A stretch of 64,000 nucleotides of DNA from Aestuariivirga sp. (GCF_020252395.1 NZ_JADCDB010000010.1:1-64000), one strand, 5' to 3'; positions 18,091 to 29,867 are shown, counted from the first letter of the stretch. A program made the numbers and translations. Notes: generated by a model not told the origin, from the letters alone.

Positions 18091-19338
18091 ATGAAGGCAC
18101 TGGTGCTGGGGGCGGGGATCGTAGGCGTCACCACGGCCTATGAGTTGAACCGCGATGGCCACGAGGTGACGGTGATCGACCGGGAGCCGGAGCCCGCCAA
18201 TTTCACCTCCTTCTCCAATGCCGGCCTGTTTGCACCGGGCCATGCTTACGCTTGGTCATCGCCCGCCGCACCGAAGATCCTGCTGCGCTCCCTCTGGCGG
18301 GGCGACCAGGCGCTGCGCTTCAAGTTCTCGACCGACCCGCGCTTCTGGAAATGGATGTGGCGCTTCTGGGGAGAATGCACGGCCGAGCGTGCCGCGCTCA
18401 ACACGACTCGCAAGGTGAAGCTTTGCAATTACTCGCTCGATGTCTTCCACGACACCGTGAAGCGGACGGGCGTGGAGTATGACGGGCGAACCGGAGGCCT
18501 CATTTATCTCTACCGCTCGGAAGCGGCCTTGAAGGCGGCCTCGGCCAAGTCGCGTATTCTCTCCGACAATGGCTGCCGCATCAAGACGCTGGACCGCGAT
18601 GGCGTGGCGGCGCGCGACCCGGCGCTGGCCCCGGTGAAGGACAAGTTCGCCGGCGCCCTCTATGCGCCGGGCGACGAGAGCGGCGATTGCCGCAAGTTCT
18701 CCCAGAATATGGCGGCCTGGCTGAAGGGGCAGGGCGTCACCTTCAAATACAACACCACCATCACCGGCTTCGACAAGCAGGGTGACCGCATCGCCGCCGT
18801 CATGACCGACAAGGGGCGGGAGACGGCGGACGTGATGGTGCTCTGCCTCGGCGTCTATTCACCCCATCTGGCACGCGAGCTGGGGCATGACCTCGCTGTC
18901 TATCCGGTGAAGGGCTATGCCATCACTGCCCCCATGGCCGGGCGCAACAACCCGCCCACCATCGGCGGCGTGGATGAGGAGACGCTCGTCGCCTACGCGC
19001 CCCTGGGCGACCGGGTGCGGGTGACGGCGACGGCGGAATTCTCGGGCTATGGCCGGACCCACAGGCCGCAGGATTTCGACACGATGCTCGCCACCATGAA
19101 GACGCTGTTCCCCGACGGCGCGGACTGGAGCAAGGCTAGCTTCTGGGCCGGCCTCAGGCCCATGACGCCCGAGGGCACGCCCATCCTCGGCCCCTCGCGC
19201 ATGAAGAACCTGTGGTTCAACACCGGCCAGGGCCACATGGGCTGGACCATGAGCCATGGCGCCGCCCGCATCACGGCCGACCTGGTGGCCGGAAAGCGCC
19301 CCGCCATCGCCTTGGACGGCATGACTGCCGTTGCGTAA
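18091..19338 (+). CDS. dadA: D-amino acid dehydrogenase-like FAD oxidoreductase
   Basis: MKALVLGAGIVGVTTAYELNRDGHEVTVIDRE, SFSNAGLFAPGHAYAWSSP, GLRPMTPEGTPILG, TGQGHMGWTMS. Confidence 0.88.
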   Translation: MKALVLGAGIVGVTTAYELNRDGHEVTVIDREPEPANFTSFSNAGLFAPGHAYAWSSPAAPKILLRSLWRGDQALRFKFSTDPRFWKWMWRFWGECTAERAALNTTRKVKLCNYSLDVFHDTVKRTGVEYDGRTGGLIYLYRSEAALKAASAKSRILSDNGCRIKTLDRDGVAARDPALAPVKDKFAGALYAPGDESGDCRKFSQNMAAWLKGQGVTFKYNTTITGFDKQGDRIAAVMTDKGRETADVMVLCLGVYSPHLARELGHDLAVYPVKGYAITAPMAGRNNPPTIGGVDEETLVAYAPLGDRVRVTATAEFSGYGRTHRPQDFDTMLATMKTLFPDGADWSKASFWAGLRPMTPEGTPILGPSRMKNLWFNTGQGHMGWTMSHGAARITADLVAGKRPAIALDGMTAVA

Positions 19339-19410
19339 GCTTGAACACATTCTCGCCCCTTTTCGGCCTATGGTGCCCCGCCAACGAAAACAGTCAGGGC
19401 GTGTAGGGGA

Positions 19411-19869
19411 ATGAAGCAAATGCGATGGGCCGCGGTTGCGGCATTTGCCATTCTCTCAGGCGCCTGCGCCTCCCAGGCGGAGGCCGCCGCTCAGACCGGC
19501 AAGGCGTCCTACTACAAGTCCGGCCATCGCACCGCCAGCGGCGAGCGCTTCAATGCCGCCGACTACACTGCCGCCCACCGCACGCTGCCCTTCGGCACCC
19601 GGGTGCTGGTCACCAACCTCAAGACCGGCCAGTCGGTCATCGTCCGCGTTAATGACCGCGGGCCTTTCATCAAGAACCGCATCATCGATGTCAGCTACAG
19701 CGCCGCCAAGTTGCTGGGAATGATCGGTGCGGGTGTGGCCACGGTGAAGATCGTGCCGCTGCAGAAGATCGCGGAGACGCCGGCAGCCGCCCCGGCGGCA
19801 ATGACGGCGCCCGCAGCACCCGCCGAAGCGGTTGTGGAGAATGCCGGGCAGGTCTTTTCGCTGCGCTGA
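19411..19869 (+). CDS. RlpA-like septal ring lytic transglycosylase family (DPBB fold)
   Basis: GKASYYKSGHRTASGERFNAADYTAAHRTLPFGTRVLVTNLKTGQSVIVRVNDRGPF. Confidence 0.9.
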   Translation: MKQMRWAAVAAFAILSGACASQAEAAAQTGKASYYKSGHRTASGERFNAADYTAAHRTLPFGTRVLVTNLKTGQSVIVRVNDRGPFIKNRIIDVSYSAAKLLGMIGAGVATVKIVPLQKIAETPAAAPAAMTAPAAPAEAVVENAGQVFSLR

Positions 19870-19977
19870 TGCGCCGGTGAATTGCGATTTCCTATCCTTC
19901 ATCCTGCGATAATCTATGTCTGAGACGCCTGAGGCGCTGGCATGGTCCAGCGCTGCGTTTCGCGGGGAGGTGACGGA

Positions 19978-22080
19978 ATGGACAATAGCTCGAACCCAAC
20001 CGGCGGCGCCAGGCTGCGCGACCCGCGCTATGACATCCTGTTCGAGCCGGTCAGGATCGGACCCGTCACCGCCAAGAACCGCTTCTACCAGGTGCCGCAT
20101 TGCAATGGCGGCGGCTACCGCGACCCGTCTGCCGCCGCCGAGATGCGGCGGGTGAAGTCGGAGGGCGGCTGGGGCGTCATCTTCACCGAGCAGGTGGAGA
20201 TTCACCATAGCTCCGAGATCACCCCCTTCATCGAACTCCGCATCTGGGACGAAGACGACATGCCGGGGCTGGCCAAGATGGCCGATGCCATTCATTCCAA
20301 CGGCGCGCTGGCGGGGATCGAGCTGGCTTACTCCGGCGCCAATGGCCCGAACCTTTATACGCGCGAGGTGCCGCTGGCACCGTCCCACACGCCGATCCTC
20401 ACCTTCACGTCGGACCCCGTCCAGGCGCGCGCCATGGACAGGCAAGATATCCGCAATCTCCGCCACTGGCACAAGCTGGCCTACAGGCGGGCGAAGCGTG
20501 CGGGCTATGACATCCTCTGCCTCTATGGCGCGCATGGCTTTGGCGTGATCCAGCATTTCCTGTCGCCGCGCACCAACCAGCGGACCGATGAATATGGCGG
20601 TTCGCTGGAGAACCGCTCGCGCCTGCTGAAGGAACTGATTTCGGACGCGCGCGACGAGGTGGGCGGCGCCTGCGCCATCGCGGTGCGGCTGTCGCTCGAC
20701 GAGCTCGCCGGCGAGCAGGGCTTTTCCAATGCGCAGCTGCGCGACATGGTGGCGATGCATGCGGAGCTCCCCGACCTGTGGGACTTCGCCCATGGCACCT
20801 GGGAAGCCTGTTCCGGCACTTCGCGCTTCAAGCCGGAAGGCGCGCAGGAGGATCTGATCCGGGGCTTAAAACAGCTGACGCCGAGGCCCGTCGTCGGTGT
20901 CGGCCGCTTCACATCGGCCGACATGATGGTGCGGCAGGTAAAGCAGGGCCTGATGGATTTCATCGGCGCGGCGCGGCCCTCGATCGCGGACCCGTTCCTG
21001 CCGAAGAAGATCGACGAAGGCCGGATCGAGGACATCCGCGAATGCATCGGCTGCAATATCTGCGTGACGGGGGACATGACCATGTCGCTCTCCCGCTGCA
21101 CGCAGAACTCCTCCTTCATGGAGGAATGGCGCAAGGGCTGGCATCCGGAGCGGATCAAGACAAAGCAGTCGGACGCCAAGGTGCTGGTGGTGGGCGCGGG
21201 GCCCGCGGGCCTTTCCGCCGCGCACAAGGTGGGCCTGCGTGGCTATGAGGTGGCGCTGGCGGAAGCGACGGTCGAACTGGGTGGCCGCGTCACGCGCGAG
21301 AGCAAGCTCCCCGGCCTCAGCGCCTGGGCCCGCGTGCGCGACTACCGCCATGGCCAGATCGCGAAGATGACCAACGTGAACATCTATCGCTACTCCGCGC
21401 TGACGGCGGACGATGTGCTGGGCTTCGGCTTCCAACATGTCGCCATCGCCACCGGCGCGCGCTGGCGGCGCGACGGTATCGCGCGTTACAACCTGCTGCC
21501 CATCGCCATCGCGGAGTTCATGCCGGTGTTCACGCCGGATGACCTGATGGCAGGCTCGCTGCCCGCGGGCGAGGTGGTGGTCTATGACGACGACCACTAT
21601 TATATGGGCAGCGTGCTGGCGGAGCTTCTGGTGCAGAAGGGCTGCAAGGTGACTTTCGTGACGCCAGCCTCACGCGTGGCGGAGTGGAGCTTCAACACGC
21701 TGGAGCAGGGCGCCATCCAGGCGCGCCTGCTGGAGATCGGCGTGAACGTGTGGGTAACGCGCGGCCTGTCGTCAGTCGAGGGCGACGGGGTGATGGTGGC
21801 CTGTACCTATACAGGAAAGTCCGAACGCATCGGCTGCGATGCGGTGGTGATGGTCACGGCGCGGCTCCCCGAAGATGGGCTGTTCCTGGCGCTCAAGGCG
21901 CGCGAAGCGGAATGGGCCGACAACGGCATCGCCTCGCTGAAGCTGATCGGTGATGCCAATGCGCCCGCCGCCATTGCCTGGGCCACCTATGCAGGCCACC
22001 GCTATGCCGAGGAGCTGGAGGCCGCACCCATCGGTGACGCGCTGCCGTTCCGCCGCGAAGTTGCCCGATTGAAGGATTGA
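19978..22080 (+). CDS. Old-yellow-enzyme/trimethylamine-dehydrogenase type FMN/4Fe-4S oxidoreductase
   Basis: TIM-barrel OYE domain, CIGCNICVTGDMTMSLSRC cluster motif, then KVLVVGAGPAGLSAAHKVGLRGYEV FAD/NAD domain. Confidence 0.85.
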   Translation: MDNSSNPTGGARLRDPRYDILFEPVRIGPVTAKNRFYQVPHCNGGGYRDPSAAAEMRRVKSEGGWGVIFTEQVEIHHSSEITPFIELRIWDEDDMPGLAKMADAIHSNGALAGIELAYSGANGPNLYTREVPLAPSHTPILTFTSDPVQARAMDRQDIRNLRHWHKLAYRRAKRAGYDILCLYGAHGFGVIQHFLSPRTNQRTDEYGGSLENRSRLLKELISDARDEVGGACAIAVRLSLDELAGEQGFSNAQLRDMVAMHAELPDLWDFAHGTWEACSGTSRFKPEGAQEDLIRGLKQLTPRPVVGVGRFTSADMMVRQVKQGLMDFIGAARPSIADPFLPKKIDEGRIEDIRECIGCNICVTGDMTMSLSRCTQNSSFMEEWRKGWHPERIKTKQSDAKVLVVGAGPAGLSAAHKVGLRGYEVALAEATVELGGRVTRESKLPGLSAWARVRDYRHGQIAKMTNVNIYRYSALTADDVLGFGFQHVAIATGARWRRDGIARYNLLPIAIAEFMPVFTPDDLMAGSLPAGEVVVYDDDHYYMGSVLAELLVQKGCKVTFVTPASRVAEWSFNTLEQGAIQARLLEIGVNVWVTRGLSSVEGDGVMVACTYTGKSERIGCDAVVMVTARLPEDGLFLALKAREAEWADNGIASLKLIGDANAPAAIAWATYAGHRYAEELEAAPIGDALPFRREVARLKD

Positions 22081-22085
22081 ATGAC

Positions 22086-22973
22086 ATGACGAAGCTCACC
22101 GCCGCCATCACCCAGATGGCCTCCGGGAACGACTGGGCGAAGAACTGCGACAAGGCCGAGCGCCTGGTGCGCGAGGCCGCCGCCAAGGGCGCCGGGCTCA
22201 TCCTGCTGCAGGAGCTGTTCGACGGCGATTATTTCTGCATCGAGCAGCACGCGCATTTCCTGAAACAGGCGCATGAGATCGACCGCCACCCGACGGTGAA
22301 GCGCTTCGCCGCGCTGGCGAAGGAGCTGGGCGTGGTGCTGCCCGTCAGCGTCTTCGAGCGCGCCGGCAATGCGCATTACAACACGACAGTCATCGTCGAT
22401 GCCGATGGGCGCGAGCTTGGCATCTACCGCAAGAGCCACATCCCCGATGGCCGCGGCTATCAGGAGAAATTCTATTTCTCGCCCGGCGATACCGGTTTCA
22501 GGGTGTGGGACACGGCAGCGGGCAGGATTGGGCTCGGCATCTGCTGGGACCAGTGGTTCCCCGAAGCAGCGCGCGCCATGGCGCTGATGGGGGCGGACAT
22601 CCTGCTCTATCCCACCGCCATCGGCTCCGAGCCGCCGAACCCGGATTATGATTCCTCCACCCACTGGCAGAATGTGATGCGCGGCCACGCGGCCGCCAAC
22701 ATCATGCCGCTGCTCGCCTCGAACCGGGTGGGCCGCGAGACCGCCCCCGATGGCCGCTTCGACATCTTCTATGGCCGCTCCTTCATCGCCGACCATCAGG
22801 GCGAGAAGCTCGAAGAGATGGACCGCACGGAAGAGGGCGTGCGCGTAGCGAGCTTCGACCTCGCGGAGATCGGCGAGCTGCGCCGCTCCTGGGGCGTGTT
22901 CCGCGACCGGCGGCCCGAGCTCTATGGCGCGCTCATGACGCTCGATGGCAAGACGAAGAGCGCGGCGACTTAA
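22086..22973 (+). CDS. aguB: N-carbamoylputrescine amidase-like nitrilase-superfamily hydrolase
   Basis: LILLQELFDGDYFC, YRKSHIPDG, GLGICWDQWFPEAAR catalytic E/K/C motifs; alternative TTG start at 22077. Confidence 0.85.
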   Translation: MTKLTAAITQMASGNDWAKNCDKAERLVREAAAKGAGLILLQELFDGDYFCIEQHAHFLKQAHEIDRHPTVKRFAALAKELGVVLPVSVFERAGNAHYNTTVIVDADGRELGIYRKSHIPDGRGYQEKFYFSPGDTGFRVWDTAAGRIGLGICWDQWFPEAARAMALMGADILLYPTAIGSEPPNPDYDSSTHWQNVMRGHAAANIMPLLASNRVGRETAPDGRFDIFYGRSFIADHQGEKLEEMDRTEEGVRVASFDLAEIGELRRSWGVFRDRRPELYGALMTLDGKTKSAAT

Positions 22974-22993
22974 TTCCGCGGCCATCGCCCCAT

Positions 22994-23025
22994 AATCCGC
23001 CATCCCGGCGAAAGCCTAGATGACG
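22994..23025. repeat. REP-like dispersed element, degenerate copy
   Basis: tccgccatcccggcgaaagcctagatgacg; resembles GTCATcCCGGCGAAAgCcGGGATgAC elements. Confidence 0.5.
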
Positions 23026-23634
23026 CTAGGGAATTTCATACAATATCTCGTTCCGCCGCAGGAACCCGGGCGTGAAGGGATCGTTATAATAGGCAAAGGT
23101 GGGCGCGCCCACCGGCGTGATCGCGCGCGTCTTCATCCACGCCAGTAACTGGGCGTTTTTCCCGGTGAATAGCGTGTCTGACCACCAGCCGCTGAAGCGG
23201 ATGGCCACGCGGCGGGCGGGCGGCACCACCACAAGCTTCACGTCCGAGGCCGCGGGCTTCGGCAGGCTGGCGAGGGTGTAGCCTGACGGCATGATGAAGC
23301 GTATAGTCCACGCATTGCCCGCCTCGCTCTGGGTTACGGGCGCGGTCATGGCAATTTTTCCGCCGCCGCGGTCGGAGGCGAAGATATAGCGCGCCAGCGG
23401 ACCAAAGCCTGCCCGCACCGCTTGGTCGCGGGTCCCGGAGCGGGTGACTTCGGCAACGGTCAGCGCCGGGTAGTCGCGGATTTCTATCGGGCCGTCGGCC
23501 TCGATCACCGCGTATCGCGCGATCTCCACGTTGCGGGTCTGGACATACCAGAAGCCGGCGAGGCCGATGACGGCGGCGACCAGCGCTAGGGCGAGGATGA
23601 TGAACATGCGGTAGGCCTTGCGGGGGAGGGTCAT
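23026..23634 (-). CDS. SOUL family heme-binding protein
   Basis: N-terminal [43 protein letters not shown] 23634 preferred over the longer ORF. Confidence 0.85.
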   Translation of the reverse strand: MTLPRKAYRMFIILALALVAAVIGLAGFWYVQTRNVEIARYAVIEADGPIEIRDYPALTVAEVTRSGTRDQAVRAGFGPLARYIFASDRGGGKIAMTAPVTQSEAGNAWTIRFIMPSGYTLASLPKPAASDVKLVVVPPARRVAIRFSGWWSDTLFTGKNAQLLAWMKTRAITPVGAPTFAYYNDPFTPGFLRRNEILYEIP

Positions 23635-23825
23635 GCCGTGAGAACGTAAATGAGTTGGTGATGGATGTCTTGCACATCGCATTACCCTTTCTCCCTCTCC
23701 CCCGCGCGCGTGGCGGAGTGTGGAAAGATTCACCGGCATCGCGGGAAACTGATAGAGCGGTTGTGGACAGCAAGCCGCAGTCGAGTCTAGCATTGGAAAA
23801 AAACGCTCACCGCATGGGAGGAAAC

Positions 23826-24875
23826 ATGGCGGGCAAGAATAGTTTTCCCAAGCTTCACAATGCGATGTGGCCTGGGCTCGTGGGCAAGGGGCCCGATTCG
23901 GAGCCGCCTATCGATCTTGACACCATGATCGCCCTGACTGCCAAAGCGGATGTCGATGGCGTGAAGTTCGACGGCATCGACATCTTCCATGCTGCGCCGC
24001 ACACCAACATTGATTTTACCGATGACGAGGCGAAGCAGCTGGCTGACAAGGCCCTCCGCCACGGGCTGGCCATCGGCTCCATCGTGGCGCCGGTCTGGCC
24101 GCCGGTGGGTGGCGGCTCGGCCATGGGCTCGGCCGAAGACCGCAAGAAGTTCGTGGCCAATGTGCGCAAATCCTGCGAGCTGGGCAGAAGGCTGCGCGAA
24201 CTGGGCGTGCGCAACTATGGCGTGATCCGCATCGATTCGGCGTCAAGCCCGGCCGATTGGGCCAAGGACCCCGCCGGCAACACCAAGCTCATCGCCCAGA
24301 CCTGGCGCGAGGCCTGCGACGTGGCGAAGGATTATGGCGAGCGGCTGGCCGCCGAGGGCGAAATCTGCTGGGGCGGCATGCACAGCTGGAAGGCGGTGCT
24401 CGACACCATGGAGCAGACGGACCGCCCCGGCATCATCGGCTTCCAGGCCGATATGGCGCATACGCTGCTCTACACCATGGGCTACAACGCGCCGGAAGCC
24501 GCGCTGCTGCCCGAAGGCTTCGACTGGAAGGACCAGGCGGCGCTCGACGCCGCCCTCGTCCGGATGACGGATATTCTGAGGCCGTGGACCATCGATTTCC
24601 ACGTCGCCCAGAACGACGGCACGGTGAAGGGCATGGGCTATCACGACAAGACCGGCCGCCACTGCATGGTGACGGACCCCAACGGGCGGCTCGACATCAC
24701 CAAGCATGCCGGGCTGTGGCTGCGCAACACGGACGGCTCGCTCACCAAGGCCATGAAGCACATCTGCTGGGATGGCTGCATGTTCCCCAACGAGGTGATG
24801 ATGAAGCAGCAGACCTGGAACGACATCCTCGGCGTGATGATCAAGGTGCGCGACGCGCACGGCTGGGAGGGCTGA
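23826..24875 (+). CDS. TIM-barrel protein (xylose isomerase-like sugar phosphate isomerase/epimerase family)
   Basis: AP-endonuclease-2-like TIM barrel sequence; GGAGG SD before ATG 23826. Confidence 0.8.
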   Translation: MAGKNSFPKLHNAMWPGLVGKGPDSEPPIDLDTMIALTAKADVDGVKFDGIDIFHAAPHTNIDFTDDEAKQLADKALRHGLAIGSIVAPVWPPVGGGSAMGSAEDRKKFVANVRKSCELGRRLRELGVRNYGVIRIDSASSPADWAKDPAGNTKLIAQTWREACDVAKDYGERLAAEGEICWGGMHSWKAVLDTMEQTDRPGIIGFQADMAHTLLYTMGYNAPEAALLPEGFDWKDQAALDAALVRMTDILRPWTIDFHVAQNDGTVKGMGYHDKTGRHCMVTDPNGRLDITKHAGLWLRNTDGSLTKAMKHICWDGCMFPNEVMMKQQTWNDILGVMIKVRDAHGWEG

Positions 24876-24879
24876 TCCG

Positions 24880-26022
24880 ATGGCGAAGAAGACGCTCAAC
24901 ATCGGCATGGTGGGCTATGGTTTCATGGGCCGCACCCATTCCAACGCCTTCGCGCAAGCGCCGCATTTTTTCGATCTCGGCTACACGCCGGTGCTGAAGA
25001 CGATTTGCGCCCGCAACGCCGATAGAGCCAAGGCCTTCGCGGAGCAATGGGGCTATGAGTCGTCCGTCACCGACTGGCGCAAGCTCATCGACGACAAATC
25101 GATCGGCCTGATCGACATCGCCAGCCCCAATGATACGCATATGGAGATCGCCATCGCGGCGGCACAGGCCGGCAAGATGGTGATGTGCGAAAAGCCGCTC
25201 GGCCGCTCGGCCGCCGAAAGCGCCAAGATGGTGGAGGCCGTGGAGCGCGCGGGCGTTGCCAACATGGTGTGGTACAACTACCGCCGCGTGCCCGCCGTGA
25301 CGCTGGCCAAGCAGCTGATCGACGAAGGCCGCCTGGGCAAGATCTTCCATTACCGTGCGAAGTTCCTGCAGGACTGGACGATCTCGAAGGACCTGCCGCA
25401 GGGCGGCCAGGGCCTGTGGCGGCTCGATGTGGGGGTCGCGGGTTCGGGGGTCACCGGCGATCTCCTCGCCCATTGCATCGACACGGCCATGTGGCTCAAC
25501 GGCGGCATCTCCTCGGTCACCGGCATGACCGAGACCTTCATCAAGGAGCGCCACCACAACATCACCGGCAAGACGGAGAAGGTGGAGATCGACGACGCGA
25601 GCCTGTTCCTCGCCCGCTTCGACAACGGCTCGCTCGCCAGCTTCGAGGCCACCCGCTATGCCCGCGGCCACAAGGCGCTTTACACGCTGGAGATCAACGG
25701 CGAGCACGCCTCGATCTTCTGGGACCTGCATGATTTGCACCGGCTCCAGTATTTCGACCACCGCGACGAGGGCCGCACCCGCGGCTGGCGCTCGGTGCAC
25801 ATCACTGATGGCGACCACCCCTATATGAACAAGTGGTGGGTGCCCGGCCTGCAGATCGGCTACGAGCACACCTTTATCCACCAGGCAGCGGATTTCATCG
25901 AAGGGCTTACCTCCGGAAAACCCGCCGCACCGACCTTCCGCGATGCCCTCGCCACCGATCTGGTGACCGATGCGGTGCTCAAGTCGGCCAGGACCGGGCA
26001 GTGGGAAAGCGCCAAGGGCTGA
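24880..26022 (+). CDS. Gfo/Idh/MocA family oxidoreductase
   Basis: [18 protein letters not shown] Rossmann motif, [12 protein letters not shown]. Confidence 0.92.
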   Translation: MAKKTLNIGMVGYGFMGRTHSNAFAQAPHFFDLGYTPVLKTICARNADRAKAFAEQWGYESSVTDWRKLIDDKSIGLIDIASPNDTHMEIAIAAAQAGKMVMCEKPLGRSAAESAKMVEAVERAGVANMVWYNYRRVPAVTLAKQLIDEGRLGKIFHYRAKFLQDWTISKDLPQGGQGLWRLDVGVAGSGVTGDLLAHCIDTAMWLNGGISSVTGMTETFIKERHHNITGKTEKVEIDDASLFLARFDNGSLASFEATRYARGHKALYTLEINGEHASIFWDLHDLHRLQYFDHRDEGRTRGWRSVHITDGDHPYMNKWWVPGLQIGYEHTFIHQAADFIEGLTSGKPAAPTFRDALATDLVTDAVLKSARTGQWESAKG

Positions 26023-26030
26023 CGCCTCAG

Positions 26031-26098
26031 CTTGCACCGAGTTTAGGCAGTAACTGCAAGCGCGACAGCTTTTGCAAGCTCTGAAAGGCGTCTTGCAA
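26031..26098. promoter_or_regulatory. Cluster of four TTGCAAG-type half-sites upstream of the sugar ABC operon
   Basis: CTTGCA 26031, CTGCAAG 26054, TTGCAAG 26072, CTTGCAA 26092; last two form perfect IR TTGCAAG-N13-CTTGCAA. Confidence 0.5.
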
Positions 26099-26164
26099 AT
26101 CGTCCGGGACAGGTTAGTCTCCCGCCAAAGAAGAGCCCTCAGGGCCGCTGAACAGGGAATGGGA

Positions 26165-27256
<1,092 letters not shown>

Positions 27257-27304
27257 CGCCAAGCGGCCAGAAGCCTAACGGTTAACCATGGGAGGAAACC
27301 TGAC

Positions 27305-28735
27305 ATGACCGTAGTGACGAAGATGAAAGGGTTCGCGGCCGCCGCAGGCCTCGCCGCGACCCTGCTGACCGGAGGGGCGAGCTACGCCCTTGCGGAAGAA
27401 GTGACGCTGACGATGGCGGTGCCGGATTGGCCGCCAACCCGCATCATGAAGAAGTTCTTCGACGAGCAGTACAAGCCGCCATCCGGCAACAAAGTGAAGC
27501 TCGACGTCGATTTCATTCCGTGGCCCGACTTCTACACGCGCGTCAACGCGTCGCTGACGTCCGGCGAACAGAAGTACAACTTCATTGTCTCTGACTCGCA
27601 GTGGCTGGGCGCCTTCGTCGAAGGCGGCTACTACCGCAAGATCAACGACCTTCTCGACGCCGACCCGGACTTCAAGAAGACGCTGATGAGCGTGCACCCC
27701 GCACCTCTCGCGGCCTATTCGACTTACCCCTACAAGTCGGAGAACTATTACGGCTTCCCGCAGTTCCCGGACGTTCTCGTGACCTTTGGCCGCAAGGACA
27801 TCCTGTGCAACGAGGAAGAGCAGAAGAACTTCCAGGCCAAATACGGCAAGAAGCTGCCCTGCACCGGCGAAGAAATCGACGCCATGACCTGGGACGACTT
27901 CAAGAACGTTGGCGAGTTCTTCCGCAGGAAGAAGGGCGAGATGCTGGCCGGCGCGCCGGCCGAGGACGATTTCTACGGAATCGCCTTCCAGGCCGGCAAG
28001 GGCTACGACTTCTCGTCGATGCAGATCAACGGCTTCATCTGGCAGATGGGCGGCAACATCTGGGATGAAACCCAGGCGCCGGCCGGCCAGGCCGAAGGCG
28101 TGGTCAATTCGCCGCAGGCTGTCGCGGCTCTCGAGAAGTATTTGAGCCTCCTGGAGTACATGCCGCCCGTCGCCAAGACCGGCACCATGGACATCTTCAA
28201 GTCGGACGAACTGTTCCGCGAAGGCAAGGTCGCGATGAACATCGACTGGATTGGCCTTGGCGAAGCCTCGCTCGATCCGAAGTCGTCCAAGGTCTCGGAC
28301 AAGCTGGTGTTCGGCCAGATGCCGGGCACCATGGTCGACGGCAAGAACGTGAAGTGGTCCAACATCGGCGGCCAGCCCTTCGTGCTGACCACCTGGACGA
28401 CGCCGGAGCAGACCAAGGAAGCCGTGGACTTCGTGAAGTGGTGGCTGTCTGACGACATCCAGCATCAGTTCGCGGCGAGCGGAGGCCAGTCGGCCGTGAA
28501 GTCGGTCTATGAGGATCCGAAATACGTGACCTACCGTCCGTGGAACCGCGCCTGGGCCCCGCAGCTCGACTGGCAGAAGGACGTATGGCACGTGCCGCAG
28601 TTCTTCGAGCTCCTGACGCAGCAGCAGGACCAGTTCGATCTTGCCATCACCGGCAAGCAGGACGCCAAGACCACGCTGGATAACATCGCCAAGTTCCAGC
28701 AGGACCTTCTGAAAAACGCCGGCCTCATCCAGTAA
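27305..28735 (+). CDS. ABC sugar transporter extracellular substrate-binding protein
   Basis: Signal peptide; family 1 solute-binding protein-like sequence between ATPase and permease genes. Confidence 0.88.
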   Translation: MTVVTKMKGFAAAAGLAATLLTGGASYALAEEVTLTMAVPDWPPTRIMKKFFDEQYKPPSGNKVKLDVDFIPWPDFYTRVNASLTSGEQKYNFIVSDSQWLGAFVEGGYYRKINDLLDADPDFKKTLMSVHPAPLAAYSTYPYKSENYYGFPQFPDVLVTFGRKDILCNEEEQKNFQAKYGKKLPCTGEEIDAMTWDDFKNVGEFFRRKKGEMLAGAPAEDDFYGIAFQAGKGYDFSSMQINGFIWQMGGNIWDETQAPAGQAEGVVNSPQAVAALEKYLSLLEYMPPVAKTGTMDIFKSDELFREGKVAMNIDWIGLGEASLDPKSSKVSDKLVFGQMPGTMVDGKNVKWSNIGGQPFVLTTWTTPEQTKEAVDFVKWWLSDDIQHQFAASGGQSAVKSVYEDPKYVTYRPWNRAWAPQLDWQKDVWHVPQFFELLTQQQDQFDLAITGKQDAKTTLDNIAKFQQDLLKNAGLIQ

Positions 28736-28749
28736 CACACATCAACCCC

Positions 28750-28785
28750 GGGTGCGGGGATGCTTGTCCCCGCACCCTTCTTGTC
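28750..28785 (+). terminator. Strong intra-operon hairpin after the substrate-binding protein gene
   Basis: GGGTGCGGGGA-N6-TCCCCGCACCC perfect 11-bp stem followed by ttcttgtctctt. Confidence 0.7.
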
Positions 28786-28805
28786 TCTTCCGGAATTCGG
28801 TGCCG

Positions 28806-29867
28806 ATGACCTCCACGACAGCGACAGCTTCGCCGCCAGCCCTCATGCGCCTGTCTCCTGACAACTGGAAGCTGGCCATACTGGCCGGACTCGCCGTGTC
28901 GGCGGCCGCGGTCATCGCGCTGCCGGCCTCCGCTTCCTTCTGGATCATCGGCGCCGTGGCGGCCATGATAGCCGCCGCCTTCGTGGTCAATGCCTATCGC
29001 CGCAAATATTATGGCGGCCTGCTCGTCGCACCGGCCATCGCCGTGCTCTTCGTCATGAACATCTTCCCGCTGCTGTGGTCGCTGGGGCTCTCCTTCTATG
29101 CCTATCAGTCGAACCAGCAGTCGATCCGTTTCGTAGGTCTCGCGAATTACATCAAAGTGCTGACCAACGACATCATGGCGCCCGCCAACTGGGGGGCGCT
29201 GGTCAACACCGCGATGTTCGTCGTTCTCACGGTGACGGCGCAGATGGTGGTGGGCTTCCTGCTCGCCATGCTCTTTGCCAAGCAGTTTCCGCTACGCAAG
29301 TATCTGCTTATCCTCGTGCTGACGCCGATGATGCTCTCCGTCGTCGCTTCGGGCGTGTTCTTCACCTATTACTATGACCCGACCTTTGGCATCCTCAGCT
29401 ATGTGGTGAATGCCATCACCGGCGGGCAGTTCATCCTGATGAGCACCAAGGTGGGCGCCGTCACCGGCATCGTCTTCGCCGATGCCTGGATGTGGTCGCC
29501 CTTCGTCATGCTGCTCGTGCTGGCAGGGCTCGTCTCCGTTCCAAAGTATCTCTATGAGGCCGCCGCCATCGACCGCGTGTCCAAGTGGCGGCAGTTCTGG
29601 ACCATCACCTTCCCCTATATTCGCGGCCTCCTGATGCTGGCGCTGCTGTTCCGCACCATCGAGGCCTTCAAGCTTGCCGACCTCGTCATCCTGCTTACCA
29701 AGGGCGGCAATGACACGATGACGATCTCCTATCATCTCATCCGCATCGCCAACGAGCAGAACAAGACGTCCGAAGGCGCGGCACTCTCCTATCTCATGCT
29801 GTTCATGGTCATCGTGTTGACCAACCTCTATCTCTACATCGCCAATCGCCGCAGCCAGGGAGCCTGA
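28806..29867 (+). CDS. ABC sugar transporter permease
   Basis: Multi-TM; EAAAIDRVSKWRQFWTITFPYI EAA motif; ATG 28806 preferred since ORF start 28752 lies in the hairpin. Confidence 0.9.
   Translation: MTSTTATASPPALMRLSPDNWKLAILAGLAVSAAAVIALPASASFWIIGAVAAMIAAAFVVNAYRRKYYGGLLVAPAIAVLFVMNIFPLLWSLGLSFYAYQSNQQSIRFVGLANYIKVLTNDIMAPANWGALVNTAMFVVLTVTAQMVVGFLLAMLFAKQFPLRKYLLILVLTPMMLSVVASGVFFTYYYDPTFGILSYVVNAITGGQFILMSTKVGAVTGIVFADAWMWSPFVMLLVLAGLVSVPKYLYEAAAIDRVSKWRQFWTITFPYIRGLLMLALLFRTIEAFKLADLVILLTKGGNDTMTISYHLIRIANEQNKTSEGAALSYLMLFMVIVLTNLYLYIANRRSQGA

Noticed and set aside
23679-23745. ccctttctccctctcccccgcgcgcgtggcggagtgtgg as a possible intergenic palindromic element
   Set aside because: Resembles a degraded ccctctccc...gggagaggg element but the right arm is not preserved in this copy.
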